From a virus: 55,930 nucleotides of DNA. Within the stretch, counting starts at the first letter, position 1. Each line of letters opens with the position of its first letter. The DNA lies in IMG/VR virus record IMGVR_UViG_3300009104_001126, positions 1 through 55,930 of that record. One strand, given 5' to 3'. Below are positions 42,132 through 50,604 of this stretch, in pieces. A program made the translations under genes and the position numbers. The notes below the pieces were generated by a model that had not been told where the DNA came from, did not search any database, and saw only the letters and a list, made by a program, of their open reading frames with translations.

Positions 42132-42671
42132 TTGATATGTGCAGGAATTGATTATTCAACTCTCAGCCCAAGTATTTGCGTATATAAAAAAGATGGACCA
42201 GTTAATCCTTCTAATTGTAATTTTAGTTTTTTTGCTTTGGATAAGTGGAGGCCTAGGTGGGCCGCCCTTCAAAATGTAAACGTGTATAAGTTTCCTAAAG
42301 AAATAAAAGATATAGATAGATATCTATTTTTAGCGGATTGGACTATCGAACAAATACGTTGGTATACAGGAAGAGTGCAGAAAGTTATATTAGAAGATTA
42401 TTCTTTTGGATCTACAGGCAGAGTTTTTCATATAGCGGAAAATGTTGGTATTTTAAAATCGTTTTTAAAAAAGAACGGTTTCCGCTATGAAACAATTGCA
42501 CCAACAACTATTAAGAAGTTCGCTACAGGTAAGGGAAATTCTAATAAAGAAGCAATGTTAGAAGCCTGGAAAGCGGAACCCGGTACTTTTGAATTAGTCC
42601 AGGAAAATGGGAATCCTTCTACCGATATTGTTGATTCCTACTTCCTTTGTAAATATGGAGTTACTCAGTGA
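42132..42671 (+). CDS. RuvC-like (RNase H fold) nuclease
   Basis: The start is a TTG (42132); the only nearby ATG is out of frame. The 179-aa product shows a RuvC-type core: CAGIDYSTLSPSICVYKK (first Asp), VILEDYSFGSTGRVFHIAEN (Glu), ETIAPTTIKKFATGKGNSNK and STDIVDSYFLCK (final Asp). RuvC-like enzymes resolve four-way junctions. T4 itself uses gp49 for this, and T4-like marine phages often carry this other type. It converges with a - strand gene, overlapping by 11 bases. Confidence 0.82.
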   Translation: MICAGIDYSTLSPSICVYKKDGPVNPSNCNFSFFALDKWRPRWAALQNVNVYKFPKEIKDIDRYLFLADWTIEQIRWYTGRVQKVILEDYSFGSTGRVFHIAENVGILKSFLKKNGFRYETIAPTTIKKFATGKGNSNKEAMLEAWKAEPGTFELVQENGNPSTDIVDSYFLCKYGVTQ

Positions 42672-43047
42672 ATATATTTACGTCGCGAGTATGCGCAGTA
42701 ATTTTCTCAATTTGTGCTTCTAAAATCTCTCGCCTATTAGGCCAATATATGTATTCATTAGTAGAAGATTTTGCTAAGTTATTTAACAATGGAACTATTA
42801 AGTCTTCAACTTCTTTCATTTGTCGTTCATATTCTTTATTCAGTTTGTCTTTATGTTTATCAATATCTTCGTAATGATAATCCAACAAATTCCAGATCTT
42901 CTTACACGTTGCTTCAACTTCTTTAATTTGTCCAGATTTAGCTTTTTCAACCGCAGCGGAAACTACTTCCTCTTCGGGTGCTTTTGCTTGCGCGGTAAAA
43001 TCAGATTCGCTTACCGTACTAAATCCAAAATCATTTAAATCCTGCAT
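42661..43047 (-). CDS. Coiled-coil conserved-type phage protein on the opposite strand (128 aa)
   Basis: ATG at 43047 has the best spacing to AAAGG; an ATG at 43053 is too close. The product has an acidic N-terminus (MQDLNDFGFSTVSESDFTAQ), then a long charged coil (KIWNLLDYHYEDIDKHKDKL, KEYERQMKEVEDLIVPLLN) and ends YIYWPNRREILEAQIEKITA. The YWPNR stretch recalls conserved proteins of T4-like marine phages. It is one of only two - strand loci, nested between convergent and divergent + genes. Function unknown. Confidence 0.75.
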   Translation of the reverse strand: MQDLNDFGFSTVSESDFTAQAKAPEEEVVSAAVEKAKSGQIKEVEATCKKIWNLLDYHYEDIDKHKDKLNKEYERQMKEVEDLIVPLLNNLAKSSTNEYIYWPNRREILEAQIEKITAHTRDVNIFTE

Positions 43048-43062
43048 GATCATACCTTTCTT

Positions 43063-43926
43063 ATGGAATTACAGTTTACCAATATATTTAGGACAGACGA
43101 GACTAACATAGGCGATTCTTATAGTACTCCAACAAGATATTTTGATTTACCCGGAAATCAAAAAGATATCTATAAAATGGAGTATGATTATAAACCCCCA
43201 CATGAAAATGTTATCTATGGAGGCGGAGGTCTTATAGGACAATTTAGACCAATGTCTCATGTTATAAAATTTCAAAAAAATACTAATCATAGAATATACG
43301 GTTGGGGATTAGGAGAACATACATATGTTTGTTTAGATGAACAAACCCAATGTATTCCCCCAATGAATATAACGTATCCAGCCTATATAAGAGCATTTGA
43401 TTTAATGGGTATACGAGATCATCATTCTCATTTATATCATGCAATTCCTCATGCAAGATGGGTTCCGTGTGCTAGTTGTATGCACGAAGCTTTTGATAAA
43501 GAATATGAAGTAAAACATGATATTGTGTTTTTTACACATGCTCAACTTCCAATGAATATTATTCACGGTATGCCAAAAGAAACTTGGGATTATCCACATA
43601 AGGCAAACAGTGAAATGAATTTTGAAGAAACAATAGAATTTTTAGGTAGTGGTGATATTATAATTACAAATTCTTTTCATGGAGCTTACTGGGCAACATT
43701 ATTAGGAAAAGTAGTTTGTTGTTTTCCTTGGTCTTCTAAATTTTATGGTTTAAAACATCAACCTTTATATTGTCCTACAACAGATTGGTGGAAAACTATT
43801 AATGAGAAGGAACAAAGACAATATAAAAGTTCACTAGAAGAATGTAGAGAAGCGAATAAAAAATTTCATATAGAATTAATAGAACATGCACAGAACTCAC
43901 CAAGAACATTTAAGGTTGAAATATGA
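43063..43926 (+). CDS. Polysaccharide pyruvyl transferase family protein
   Basis: The 287-aa product shows the family pattern: ETNIGDSYSTPTRYFDL, VIYGGGGLIGQF, YGWGLGEHTY, DLMGIRDHHSHL and DIIITNSFHGAYWATLLGKV, the last being the conserved substrate-binding block with SFH. These enzymes add pyruvate ketals to sugars in capsules, colanic acid and cell walls (WcaK/CsaB type). It stands at the head of a sugar cluster. The acceptor is unknown. Confidence 0.85.
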   Translation: MELQFTNIFRTDETNIGDSYSTPTRYFDLPGNQKDIYKMEYDYKPPHENVIYGGGGLIGQFRPMSHVIKFQKNTNHRIYGWGLGEHTYVCLDEQTQCIPPMNITYPAYIRAFDLMGIRDHHSHLYHAIPHARWVPCASCMHEAFDKEYEVKHDIVFFTHAQLPMNIIHGMPKETWDYPHKANSEMNFEETIEFLGSGDIIITNSFHGAYWATLLGKVVCCFPWSSKFYGLKHQPLYCPTTDWWKTINEKEQRQYKSSLEECREANKKFHIELIEHAQNSPRTFKVEI

Positions 43927-44948
43927 AAGACATTTATAAAGATAAAACAATACCTCAAAGAGGTGAAAAAAATATAGCTAGGAATTCTTTTGGAGGAACT
44001 GAATTAACAACATTAGAATTATGGTCGCATTTACCTAAAAAATATAAAACAGATTATCATTGGGTAATTTCAAGATTATATCCTGAAGATCTACAATCCG
44101 TTTTACCTAAAATTTGGTGGTTCCATGACCTAGCAAAAGATCCATGCCATGAATATTTAAAAGTCAGAGGTCAAGTCAATGAATTTGATAGATTAATTTT
44201 TTCAAGTTATTGGCAAATGCATAGTTTTATGGAAATATATGATTTGCCAATGGATCGATGTGAAGTTCAAAAAACAGCAATATTTCCGCACGAACATTAT
44301 GATAAACCCAAAGACGGTAAAATTAATTTAATATATGCTTCTACTCCTCAAAGAGGTTTACACATATTATGTAATGCGTTACATTTACTTGAAAGAGATG
44401 ATTTTCATTTACATGTTTATTCAAGTTTTAGTGTATATGGTTGGAAAGAAAATGATCAACCTTATAAAGAATTATTTGATCATATTGAACAAAATCCTAA
44501 TATGACGTTACATCCTAGTGTTGTAGGAAGACCTTTAAGAGAAGAATGGAAAGACATGCATATTTGGGCTTATCCATGTATATGGGAAGAAACATCTTGT
44601 AGGACTGCTATGGAAGCAATGTCTTCTCGAACATTGATGCTAACGAATAGTTTAGGTGCATTACCTGAAACTTGCTCTGATCATGCTATTATGTATCCTT
44701 ATATTAAAGACGAAGTCCAGCATGCTGATAGAATGGCAGATGAATTAGATAAATTATTAGATAATTATTGGGACGATGAAAATCAGGAAATGTTGTCAAC
44801 AGCCAAAGCTCATGCAGACAAATATTATAGTTGGGAATATAGAGCTCCAAGATGGTTAGATATGTTTCATTATATGGATATTGAAGATGAACTCGAAGAA
44901 ACCGTCGAAACTACTGACGAAGAAAAAATAGCAACCGCGATATCATGA
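43923..44948 (+). CDS. GT4-family glycosyltransferase
   Basis: The 341-aa product overlaps the preceding gene by 4 bases. Its C-terminal Rossmann domain contains NLIYASTPQRGLHILCNALH, AYPCIWEETSCRTAMEAMSS and RTLMLTNSLGALPETCSDHA, the nucleotide-sugar-binding EX7E-type region (GT-B fold). The N-terminal half has NIARNSFGGTELTTLELWSH. Retaining transfer from a nucleotide sugar to a glycan is expected. Substrate unknown, but its place beside heptose genes suggests heptosyl transfer. Confidence 0.85.
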   Translation: MKDIYKDKTIPQRGEKNIARNSFGGTELTTLELWSHLPKKYKTDYHWVISRLYPEDLQSVLPKIWWFHDLAKDPCHEYLKVRGQVNEFDRLIFSSYWQMHSFMEIYDLPMDRCEVQKTAIFPHEHYDKPKDGKINLIYASTPQRGLHILCNALHLLERDDFHLHVYSSFSVYGWKENDQPYKELFDHIEQNPNMTLHPSVVGRPLREEWKDMHIWAYPCIWEETSCRTAMEAMSSRTLMLTNSLGALPETCSDHAIMYPYIKDEVQHADRMADELDKLLDNYWDDENQEMLSTAKAHADKYYSWEYRAPRWLDMFHYMDIEDELEETVETTDEEKIATAIS

Positions 44949-45364
44949 TAAAAGGATTTACAGCATCTGCTTTTGATTTATTACATGTAGGACACATTGT
45001 AATGTTAGAAGAAGCAAGAAAAAATTGTGATTATTTAATCGTTGGACTCCATACTCATCCTGCCCATAAGAAAAATTTAGTTCAAACTGTTTTTGAACGA
45101 TATATTCAATTAAAAGGCTGTAAATATGTTGATGAGATTATTCCTTATGAATCAGAAGATGATCTTAAAAATTTATTACAAACCTTAGATATAGATATTA
45201 GATTTTTGGGTGAAGATTATTTGCGTGACAATAAACCCATTACAGGTTATAATACGTGTACGTTACGAAAAATCCATCTTCATTATTGTGGAAGATTTCA
45301 CCCTTATTCATCAACTGAACTGAAAAAAAGAATTGTTAGTATGTCAGACACCCTTACGGATTAG
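44945..45364 (+). CDS. Cytidylyl-/adenylyltransferase-like enzyme (TagD/HldE-C type)
   Basis: The 139-aa product begins MIKGFTASAFDLLHVGHIVM, with the HxGH motif (His14-His17), then NCDYLIVGLHTHP, and ends with YSSTELKKRIV, the conserved S/TxxR-type block. It groups with glycerol-3-phosphate cytidylyltransferase and the adenylyltransferase half of HldE (ADP-heptose synthase). Beside a heptose kinase and isomerase, it is the natural nucleotide-activation step. Which nucleotide it uses is not determinable. It overlaps the kinase gene by 32 bases in another frame. Confidence 0.78.
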   Translation: MIKGFTASAFDLLHVGHIVMLEEARKNCDYLIVGLHTHPAHKKNLVQTVFERYIQLKGCKYVDEIIPYESEDDLKNLLQTLDIDIRFLGEDYLRDNKPITGYNTCTLRKIHLHYCGRFHPYSSTELKKRIVSMSDTLTD

Positions 45365-46292
45365 CTTTTTCGGGGGTGGAACCGATATTCCAGAATATTA
45401 TACTTCACGGCCTCACGGAGGCCAGGTCATAAGTGCCGCTATTGATAAATCTACTTATATTATATTAAATAGATTATATCGAGATCAATTCGTTTGTAAT
45501 TATACCAAAAAAGAAACAGTTAATTATATTGATGATATCGAACATGAATATATTCGCGAAGTTCTCAGGCATTTTAATGTAAAGCCAGGTCTTGAAATTA
45601 CAACATTGGCGGACATTCCTTCTGAGGGTTCTGGCTTAGCTTCTTCTTCAAGTATATTAGTTGGTTTAATAAATGCTATAAGTACTTGGATTGGAGAGCC
45701 GATGAATCGCGTCGATATAGCGCATCTAGCATGTCATATTGAGCTTGAAATCCTAGATAAGCCAATTGGGAAACAAGATCAATTTGCTGTTAGCTACGGC
45801 GGTTTTAACCACTTTCAATTTCTTGAAAATGGTACTGTGAAAATTAAAGAATTACCATATAGTAAAAAATTTGAAGAAAAGTTCGTTTTAGTCAATACTG
45901 GGCTACATAGACAATCATCTTCAATTCTCTCTTCTCAAAAAAAATCCATTGATAAAAAAATTGATAATTACGATTCAATATATAAATTTTGTACTAAAGC
46001 TTTAGAACATTATAAAAATAAAGAATATGATGAATTTGGTATGGATATGAGTAGGTCCATGCAAATTAAAAGCACACTCGCTAAAGGAATTACTAATAAA
46101 GCAATTAATAATATAGTTAAATCTTCAATTCCATGGTCATATGGTTATAAAATATGTGGTGCAGGTGGTGGAGGATATTTACTTTTTATGACAGATAATG
46201 CAAATGAGATACATATGAGAAATAGAGTTTTGAATACATTTGATGTTAAATTTGATAAATTAGGAACTAGAATAGTATTTTATAATGAATAA
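45333..46292 (+). CDS. hddA: GHMP-family sugar kinase (D-glycero-D-manno-heptose 7-phosphate kinase-like)
   Basis: The only plausible start is TTG 45333, inside the upstream gene; the frame reads VCQTPLRISFFGGGTDIPEY, the typical HddA opening. GHMP motif 2 is GSGLASSSSILVGLIN, followed by ELEILDKPIGKQDQFAVSYG, and motif 3 GYKICGAGGGGYLLFM near the C-terminus. Such kinases phosphorylate heptose 7-phosphate at C-1 for GDP- or ADP-heptose synthesis. The 319-aa length fits. With GmhA next door, assignment to heptose metabolism is reasonable; galacto- or fucokinase activity is less likely. Confidence 0.85.
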   Translation: MLVCQTPLRISFFGGGTDIPEYYTSRPHGGQVISAAIDKSTYIILNRLYRDQFVCNYTKKETVNYIDDIEHEYIREVLRHFNVKPGLEITTLADIPSEGSGLASSSSILVGLINAISTWIGEPMNRVDIAHLACHIELEILDKPIGKQDQFAVSYGGFNHFQFLENGTVKIKELPYSKKFEEKFVLVNTGLHRQSSSILSSQKKSIDKKIDNYDSIYKFCTKALEHYKNKEYDEFGMDMSRSMQIKSTLAKGITNKAINNIVKSSIPWSYGYKICGAGGGGYLLFMTDNANEIHMRNRVLNTFDVKFDKLGTRIVFYNE

Positions 46293-46971
46293 AAATATAG
46301 GTATAAACTGGAATCGAAAAATCGAAGAAAATAAAATGTTCGCAATAACAGCGGGTTCTTACATAGAAATAAAGGATAAGACAGGATGGCTAGGACACGC
46401 GACTTCTGTGTATAATTCCTTACAAGAAGTTGAGGAAAGCTCTATAAAATACCTAATAGAATGTATTTGGAGCATATATATAAACGAAAAACAATTTTTT
46501 ATATGTGGGAATGGTGGCAGTGCGTGCAACTCTAATCATTTTGCGCAAGATTTAACAAAAGGAACAATTGGAAATGGAATTTCAAGACCTAGGATTAAAG
46601 CTATATCTCTTTGTAACGATATCGGCTTCATTACTGCTACATCTAACGATGATTCATACGATAATATATTTAAGCACCAACTTGTAGCTCATGCTAACGA
46701 AGGTGATGGATTATTCGTTATAAGTGGTAGTGGCAATAGTAAAAATCTCATAGAGGCCGTTGAATGGTCAAATTCAAACGGGATAGAAACTTATGGGATT
46801 TTGGGTTATGATGGTGGAAAAATAAAAGACAAACTCTCAAGTTATATACATATTAATTTAAATCACATGGAAAAGTGTGAAGGCATAATGTCGATCATTT
46901 TACATTATGTTATGTGTCAACTAAAAGATATGATTGAAAATAAACATGGCTTTTCAAAAAAGATCACTTGA
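46285..46971 (+). CDS. gmhA: SIS-domain phosphoheptose isomerase-like protein
   Basis: The 228-aa product has the SIS/GmhA signature: QFFICGNGGSACNSNHFAQD near residues 71-90, GFITATSNDDSYDNIF, DGLFVISGSGNSKNLIEAVE and a long C-terminal helix. GmhA turns sedoheptulose 7-phosphate into heptose 7-phosphate, the first heptose step. It overlaps the kinase gene by 8 bases. An N-terminal extension of about 40 residues precedes the domain. The gmhB phosphatase step is not seen here. Confidence 0.85.
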   Translation: MNKNIGINWNRKIEENKMFAITAGSYIEIKDKTGWLGHATSVYNSLQEVEESSIKYLIECIWSIYINEKQFFICGNGGSACNSNHFAQDLTKGTIGNGISRPRIKAISLCNDIGFITATSNDDSYDNIFKHQLVAHANEGDGLFVISGSGNSKNLIEAVEWSNSNGIETYGILGYDGGKIKDKLSSYIHINLNHMEKCEGIMSIILHYVMCQLKDMIENKHGFSKKIT

Positions 46972-47704
46972 AGCAAAACATATGGGAGAAGAACCTGATC
47001 CTAGAGATTGGGAAGGGTTTGATGATGCTCAATTGCAAGAAGCAATATATGAAGCCTTTAGGTGGTATTATAAATTTTTTGATTTTAAAGAGAGTATGGG
47101 CTTTGTTCAAGAATATTATAAAAAGAACAAAGTAAAAAGTAAATCTCCTGGTAAAATTAAAATTACCGATCTCGCTCAAGTTGGTAACCATGTTGGATAT
47201 CTTGCGCGATTAAAAACAAGAGGATGTAATTTTTTACCAGAAAAGTTCGAAACTCTTTTTATTGATAAGTTAAAAAAGATTGAAGAATTGGCTTCTGTGC
47301 GTAAATCCCAAGAAGCTGCTAAGCCGGATAAAATAAAACCAGATATTCAAAAAAGAATTCGAGAAGCCGCGAGGAAATTAAGGTATGATATAGAAGATGT
47401 TGTTGATGAACAACTCGAAGAAGATTTTAAAAAGAAATTTAATTTTAAACTTTTTTTAGAACGTAATAAAGTTTCAAAACCGGTCGCTAAACATTTAAAA
47501 CCTGAAATCGAAGATTTGGCTAATGAGATAAAATTAGCTAAAGATGGAGATCCAGATTTTAAAGAGGCTTATAGTCATATGAGTGGCCATTTACAAAATA
47601 GACTAATAAAATTTTATGATAAAATGATAGAGGAATGTGATGTGATAATTACAACAAAGAAGGTAAAGGTTAAAAAAGCAGCGAGATACAAACGAAAAAA
47701 ATAA
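46946..47704 (+). CDS. Hypothetical protein (252 aa)
   Basis: ATG 46946 was chosen; the upstream in-frame ATG lies further inside the isomerase gene. The product is MAFQKRSLEAKHMGEEPDPR, then a helical, very basic chain (DIQKRIREAARKLRYDIEDV, ending KKVKVKKAARYKRKK). It has no known motif. A nucleic-acid-binding role is plausible from the basic tail, and its gene directly precedes RNase H. Confidence 0.65.
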   Translation: MAFQKRSLEAKHMGEEPDPRDWEGFDDAQLQEAIYEAFRWYYKFFDFKESMGFVQEYYKKNKVKSKSPGKIKITDLAQVGNHVGYLARLKTRGCNFLPEKFETLFIDKLKKIEELASVRKSQEAAKPDKIKPDIQKRIREAARKLRYDIEDVVDEQLEEDFKKKFNFKLFLERNKVSKPVAKHLKPEIEDLANEIKLAKDGDPDFKEAYSHMSGHLQNRLIKFYDKMIEECDVIITTKKVKVKKAARYKRKK

Positions 47705-47705
47705 C

Positions 47706-48563
47706 ATGATATTAATTGATTATAATCAGATGATAATTGCAAATTTCATGCAATTTCGAAAACAGTTTGAACCAGGTAAAGAAGATTCCATAATGAGGCA
47801 CATGGTTCTGAACAATATTAAAATGATTAAAAATAAATTTAGTGCCAAATATGGAAAAGATATAGTTTTTTGTTGTGATAGCAAAAAGAATTGGCGTAAA
47901 GATGTTTTTCCTTATTATAAAGCCAATAGAAAAAAAGTAAGAGAAGAGAATAAACAAAATGTAGACTGGGAAGCTCTGTTTAATATTCTTGATGGCATTC
48001 GAGATGAAATTGCTGAAAATATGCCTTATAGAGTAGTTGCATTAGACGGATGTGAAGCAGATGACATTATTGGTGTTATTTGTAAAAATTATTCTCATAA
48101 AGATTATAATATATTAATAGTTTCCTCAGATAAAGATTTTATTCAATTGCAACGATATCCTAATGTATTTCAATGGTCACCTCGAACCAAAAAATTCATT
48201 AAAGAGTCAGATCCGGAAAAACAATTGCGTGCCTTAATAGTAAAAGGCGATAGAAGTGACGGGATACCTAATATTCTTTCAAACGATACTTGTTTAGTAG
48301 AAGGAATGAGACAAAAGCCAATGTCTAAGCGGAAGATCCTAGATTGGCTAAATATAATACCGGAAAAGGCATTCGAGGGGGAGATCTTACGTAACTTCAA
48401 ACGCAATGAAACCTTAATAGATTTGGGGCGTATCCCAGATAAAATAGAGATAAATATAAAAACACGATATGAAAGTGAACAATATCTAGGTCGTGAAAGG
48501 ATGCTTAATTATTTCATTAAGCACCGCCTTAAAGATATGACTGAATCGATACAGGAGTTTTAG
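47706..48563 (+). CDS. rnh: RNase H / 5'-3' exonuclease (T4 Rnh-like, FEN family)
   Basis: The 285-aa product has the FEN/5'-nuclease acidic pattern: MILIDYNQMIIANFM, DIVFCCDSKKNWRKDVFPYY and KANRKK, LDGCEADDIIGVICK, LIVSSDKDFIQL and IVKGDRSDGIPNI. T4 RNase H (305 aa) removes RNA primers on the lagging strand. The acidic metal ligands of the core (Asp in IDYN, CDS, EADD, SSDKD, GDRSDG) are all visible. Confidence 0.93.
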   Translation: MILIDYNQMIIANFMQFRKQFEPGKEDSIMRHMVLNNIKMIKNKFSAKYGKDIVFCCDSKKNWRKDVFPYYKANRKKVREENKQNVDWEALFNILDGIRDEIAENMPYRVVALDGCEADDIIGVICKNYSHKDYNILIVSSDKDFIQLQRYPNVFQWSPRTKKFIKESDPEKQLRALIVKGDRSDGIPNILSNDTCLVEGMRQKPMSKRKILDWLNIIPEKAFEGEILRNFKRNETLIDLGRIPDKIEINIKTRYESEQYLGRERMLNYFIKHRLKDMTESIQEF

Positions 48564-48566
48564 ATT

Positions 48567-49034
48567 ATGGCTAGATCACTATTAGAATTATTGGAATTAG
48601 TAGACAAGGCAAAAAGCCAAAAGGAGCGAGGAGAGCTACTTAAACAAAATCATACAGATCATCTGGAGAACTTATTGTGGTACACGTTCCATCCGGATGT
48701 AAAATTTTTGTTGCCAGAGGGGAAGCCGCCGTTTAACGCTGGTGCCGAAGATCCGAGTTCAACAATGATGTTTCAACAAATACGTAAATTACGTTATTTT
48801 GTAGAAGGACCCGGAGGAGAAGCTTTTTGTGTGGGAAACAATATTAATCCAATTAAAAGAGAAACGATGTACATAGGAATGTTAGAGAGCGTTACACCAA
48901 GAGAAGCCGAGTTTCTTGTAAATATAAAAAAGAAAGATCTCGGAATAAAAGGCCTAACTTACAAACTCGTAAGTGAAACTTTTCCCCATCTGTTACCACC
49001 AATGCAAACAGCTAAAGAATCTAGCAACACTTAG
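48567..49034 (+). CDS. Conserved T4-like marine phage protein after RNase H (155 aa)
   Basis: The product, MARSLLELLELVDKAKSQKE then FHPDVKFLLPEGKPPFNAG, IRKLRYFVEGPG and RETMYIGMLESVTPREAEFL, follows the pattern of a conserved protein encoded after RNase H in many T4-like cyanophages (I believe the DUF6433 family). No enzymatic motif is seen. It may be a replication or recombination accessory protein. Four bases separate it from rnh. Confidence 0.75.
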   Translation: MARSLLELLELVDKAKSQKERGELLKQNHTDHLENLLWYTFHPDVKFLLPEGKPPFNAGAEDPSSTMMFQQIRKLRYFVEGPGGEAFCVGNNINPIKRETMYIGMLESVTPREAEFLVNIKKKDLGIKGLTYKLVSETFPHLLPPMQTAKESSNT

Positions 49035-49091
49035 AATAGATAAACATATCATAATAATGGAAATGTGACTTAACATTTCGGAGCAAGTTAT

Positions 49092-49700
49092 ATGAAATTT
49101 TTATTAGCTTTGGTTATAGCTGTGGGAGTTCTTACTTACCCAGCAAAAATAGTTATACAGGATAAGGAAGCCGTGGCGGCGAAGACAAATATGCCAGGCG
49201 TCCATCAACCAACAGATCTCCTGTTAACTGAAAATACTTCACTTATTGGTCCAACTGGTTCACCGAGGATGGACGCAATGATATCAGTAGACCAAAAAGA
49301 AGTCGCCTGTCTGGCAAAAAATATATATTTTGAAGCCGCAGTAGAAAGTACTGCTGGGAAATTGGCCGTAGCGCACGTTACTTATAATAGAGTTCGAAGC
49401 GGGCATTTTCCTAATACTTATTGTGAAGTAATTTTTCAAGGAGCTCATACCAGTACCGGTTTTCCAGTACGAGATCGATGTCAATTTAGTTGGTATTGTG
49501 ATGGGGTTCATGATACACCGTATCCAGGAAAAACTTGGCAAAAAGTACAAGATTTAGCAGAGTATTTTTATACACACGAAAACCTTAGAGATATAACAGA
49601 TGGTGCTACTCATTATCACGCTGATTATATTAATAATCCTAGGTGGACTACATATAAAAAGAAAACGGTTAAAATAGATACACACATTTTTTATAGGTAA
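49092..49700 (+). CDS. SleB-type cell-wall hydrolase with N-terminal signal/anchor
   Basis: The 202-aa product starts MKFLLALVIAVGVLTYPAKI, a hydrophobic signal or SAR-type anchor. The SleB (Hydrolase_2) domain follows: VACLAKNIYFEAAVESTAGK, VAHVTYNRVRSGHFPNTYC, CQFSWYCDG and TDGATHYHADYINNP, with the conserved catalytic Glu in IYFEA. These lytic enzymes cut the glycan strand of peptidoglycan. Together with the M15 peptidase, this gives two different wall-cutting activities. A 7-bp hairpin (GAAATGT/ACATTTC, 49060-49079) lies in the short leader. Confidence 0.88.
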   Translation: MKFLLALVIAVGVLTYPAKIVIQDKEAVAAKTNMPGVHQPTDLLLTENTSLIGPTGSPRMDAMISVDQKEVACLAKNIYFEAAVESTAGKLAVAHVTYNRVRSGHFPNTYCEVIFQGAHTSTGFPVRDRCQFSWYCDGVHDTPYPGKTWQKVQDLAEYFYTHENLRDITDGATHYHADYINNPRWTTYKKKTVKIDTHIFYR

Positions 49701-49703
49701 ATT

Positions 49704-49967
49704 ATGCCAACATATGATTATGGTTGCGTGGAATGTGATTACGAAGTTGAAGAGATTCTTCCCATTGCAAGAAGGCATGAGCCTTTGGAAAGCCCTTGCC
49801 CGAAGTGCAATGGAAGAATTGAACAGAAAATTGCATGTCCGGGATTTGTATATGATAACATTTCGGGTACGACCGCTAAGGGTCATAAGAAAAAGCCAGA
49901 CCAAGCTTTTACAGATCACCTGAAACAAATAAAGCGAAATTATCCTGGAGCAACAATGAATGTTTGA
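49704..49967 (+). CDS. FmdB-type zinc-ribbon protein (87 aa)
   Basis: The product begins MPTYDYGCVECDYEVEEILP and contains CPKCNGRIEQKIACPGFVYD, giving the CxxC...CxxC pattern (Cys8, Cys11, Cys32, Cys35) of FmdB-like putative regulatory zinc ribbons, which are common in marine phages. The basic C-terminus (AKGHKKKPDQ) could contact nucleic acid. It overlaps the exonuclease gene by 8 bases. Confidence 0.8.
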   Translation: MPTYDYGCVECDYEVEEILPIARRHEPLESPCPKCNGRIEQKIACPGFVYDNISGTTAKGHKKKPDQAFTDHLKQIKRNYPGATMNV

Positions 49968-50604
49968 TCATGTAGACCTTGAGTTTGAAGAATTAAATTC
50001 AATCACAAAAAATGGTTCTAGAGTTTATGATACTCCTGACGGAACCTTTCCATCAATTACAACAGTATTAGGTAGAAAAAAAGCTCAATTCTTTAAAGAA
50101 TGGAGAGCTAGAATTGGTGAAGAAGAAGCCAATAAAATAACAACTCAAGCGACCCGCCGTGGAACAAAAGTCCACAAAGTTATAGAAAATTATATTTTTA
50201 ATAAAGAAGATTATTTCGAAAATTCATTACCGAATGTTCGAGAGATGTTTAATACTGTTAAACCCCATTTAGATGATAAGCTCGCTAATATTGCAGGTAT
50301 AGAAATTCCACTATGGAGTAAACATTTAGGAGTTGCTGGTCGTTGTGATTGTGTAGCCGATTGGAAAGGGCAGAAAGCAATTATAGATTGGAAAACATCT
50401 TCGAAGCCCAAAAAGAAAGAATGGGTTGAAGAATATTTTCTCCAGGCTACAGCTTATTCCATAATGTTTGAAGAAAGAACAGAAATTCCAATAAATAATA
50501 TTGTAATAGTAATTGCTGTTGAAAATGAAGAACCTCAAATTTTTGAAGAAAAATCTTTTGATTATTGGAAGTTGCTTGAATCAACATTAAAGGAGTGGCT
50601 ATGA
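49960..50604 (+). CDS. PD-(D/E)XK exonuclease (MGME1/Cas4-like group)
   Basis: The 214-aa product has TFPSITTVLGRKKAQFFKEW, RGTKVHKVIENYIF and the catalytic GVAGRCDCVADW...KAIIDWKTS (Asp, then D-x-K). The DWKTS motif and a preceding acidic residue are the PD-(D/E)XK core. Such nucleases degrade DNA ends or host DNA and are found in many T4-like marine phages. It has no ATPase domain. It shares 4 bases with the epimerase start. Confidence 0.85.
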   Translation: MFDHVDLEFEELNSITKNGSRVYDTPDGTFPSITTVLGRKKAQFFKEWRARIGEEEANKITTQATRRGTKVHKVIENYIFNKEDYFENSLPNVREMFNTVKPHLDDKLANIAGIEIPLWSKHLGVAGRCDCVADWKGQKAIIDWKTSSKPKKKEWVEEYFLQATAYSIMFEERTEIPINNIVIVIAVENEEPQIFEEKSFDYWKLLESTLKEWL

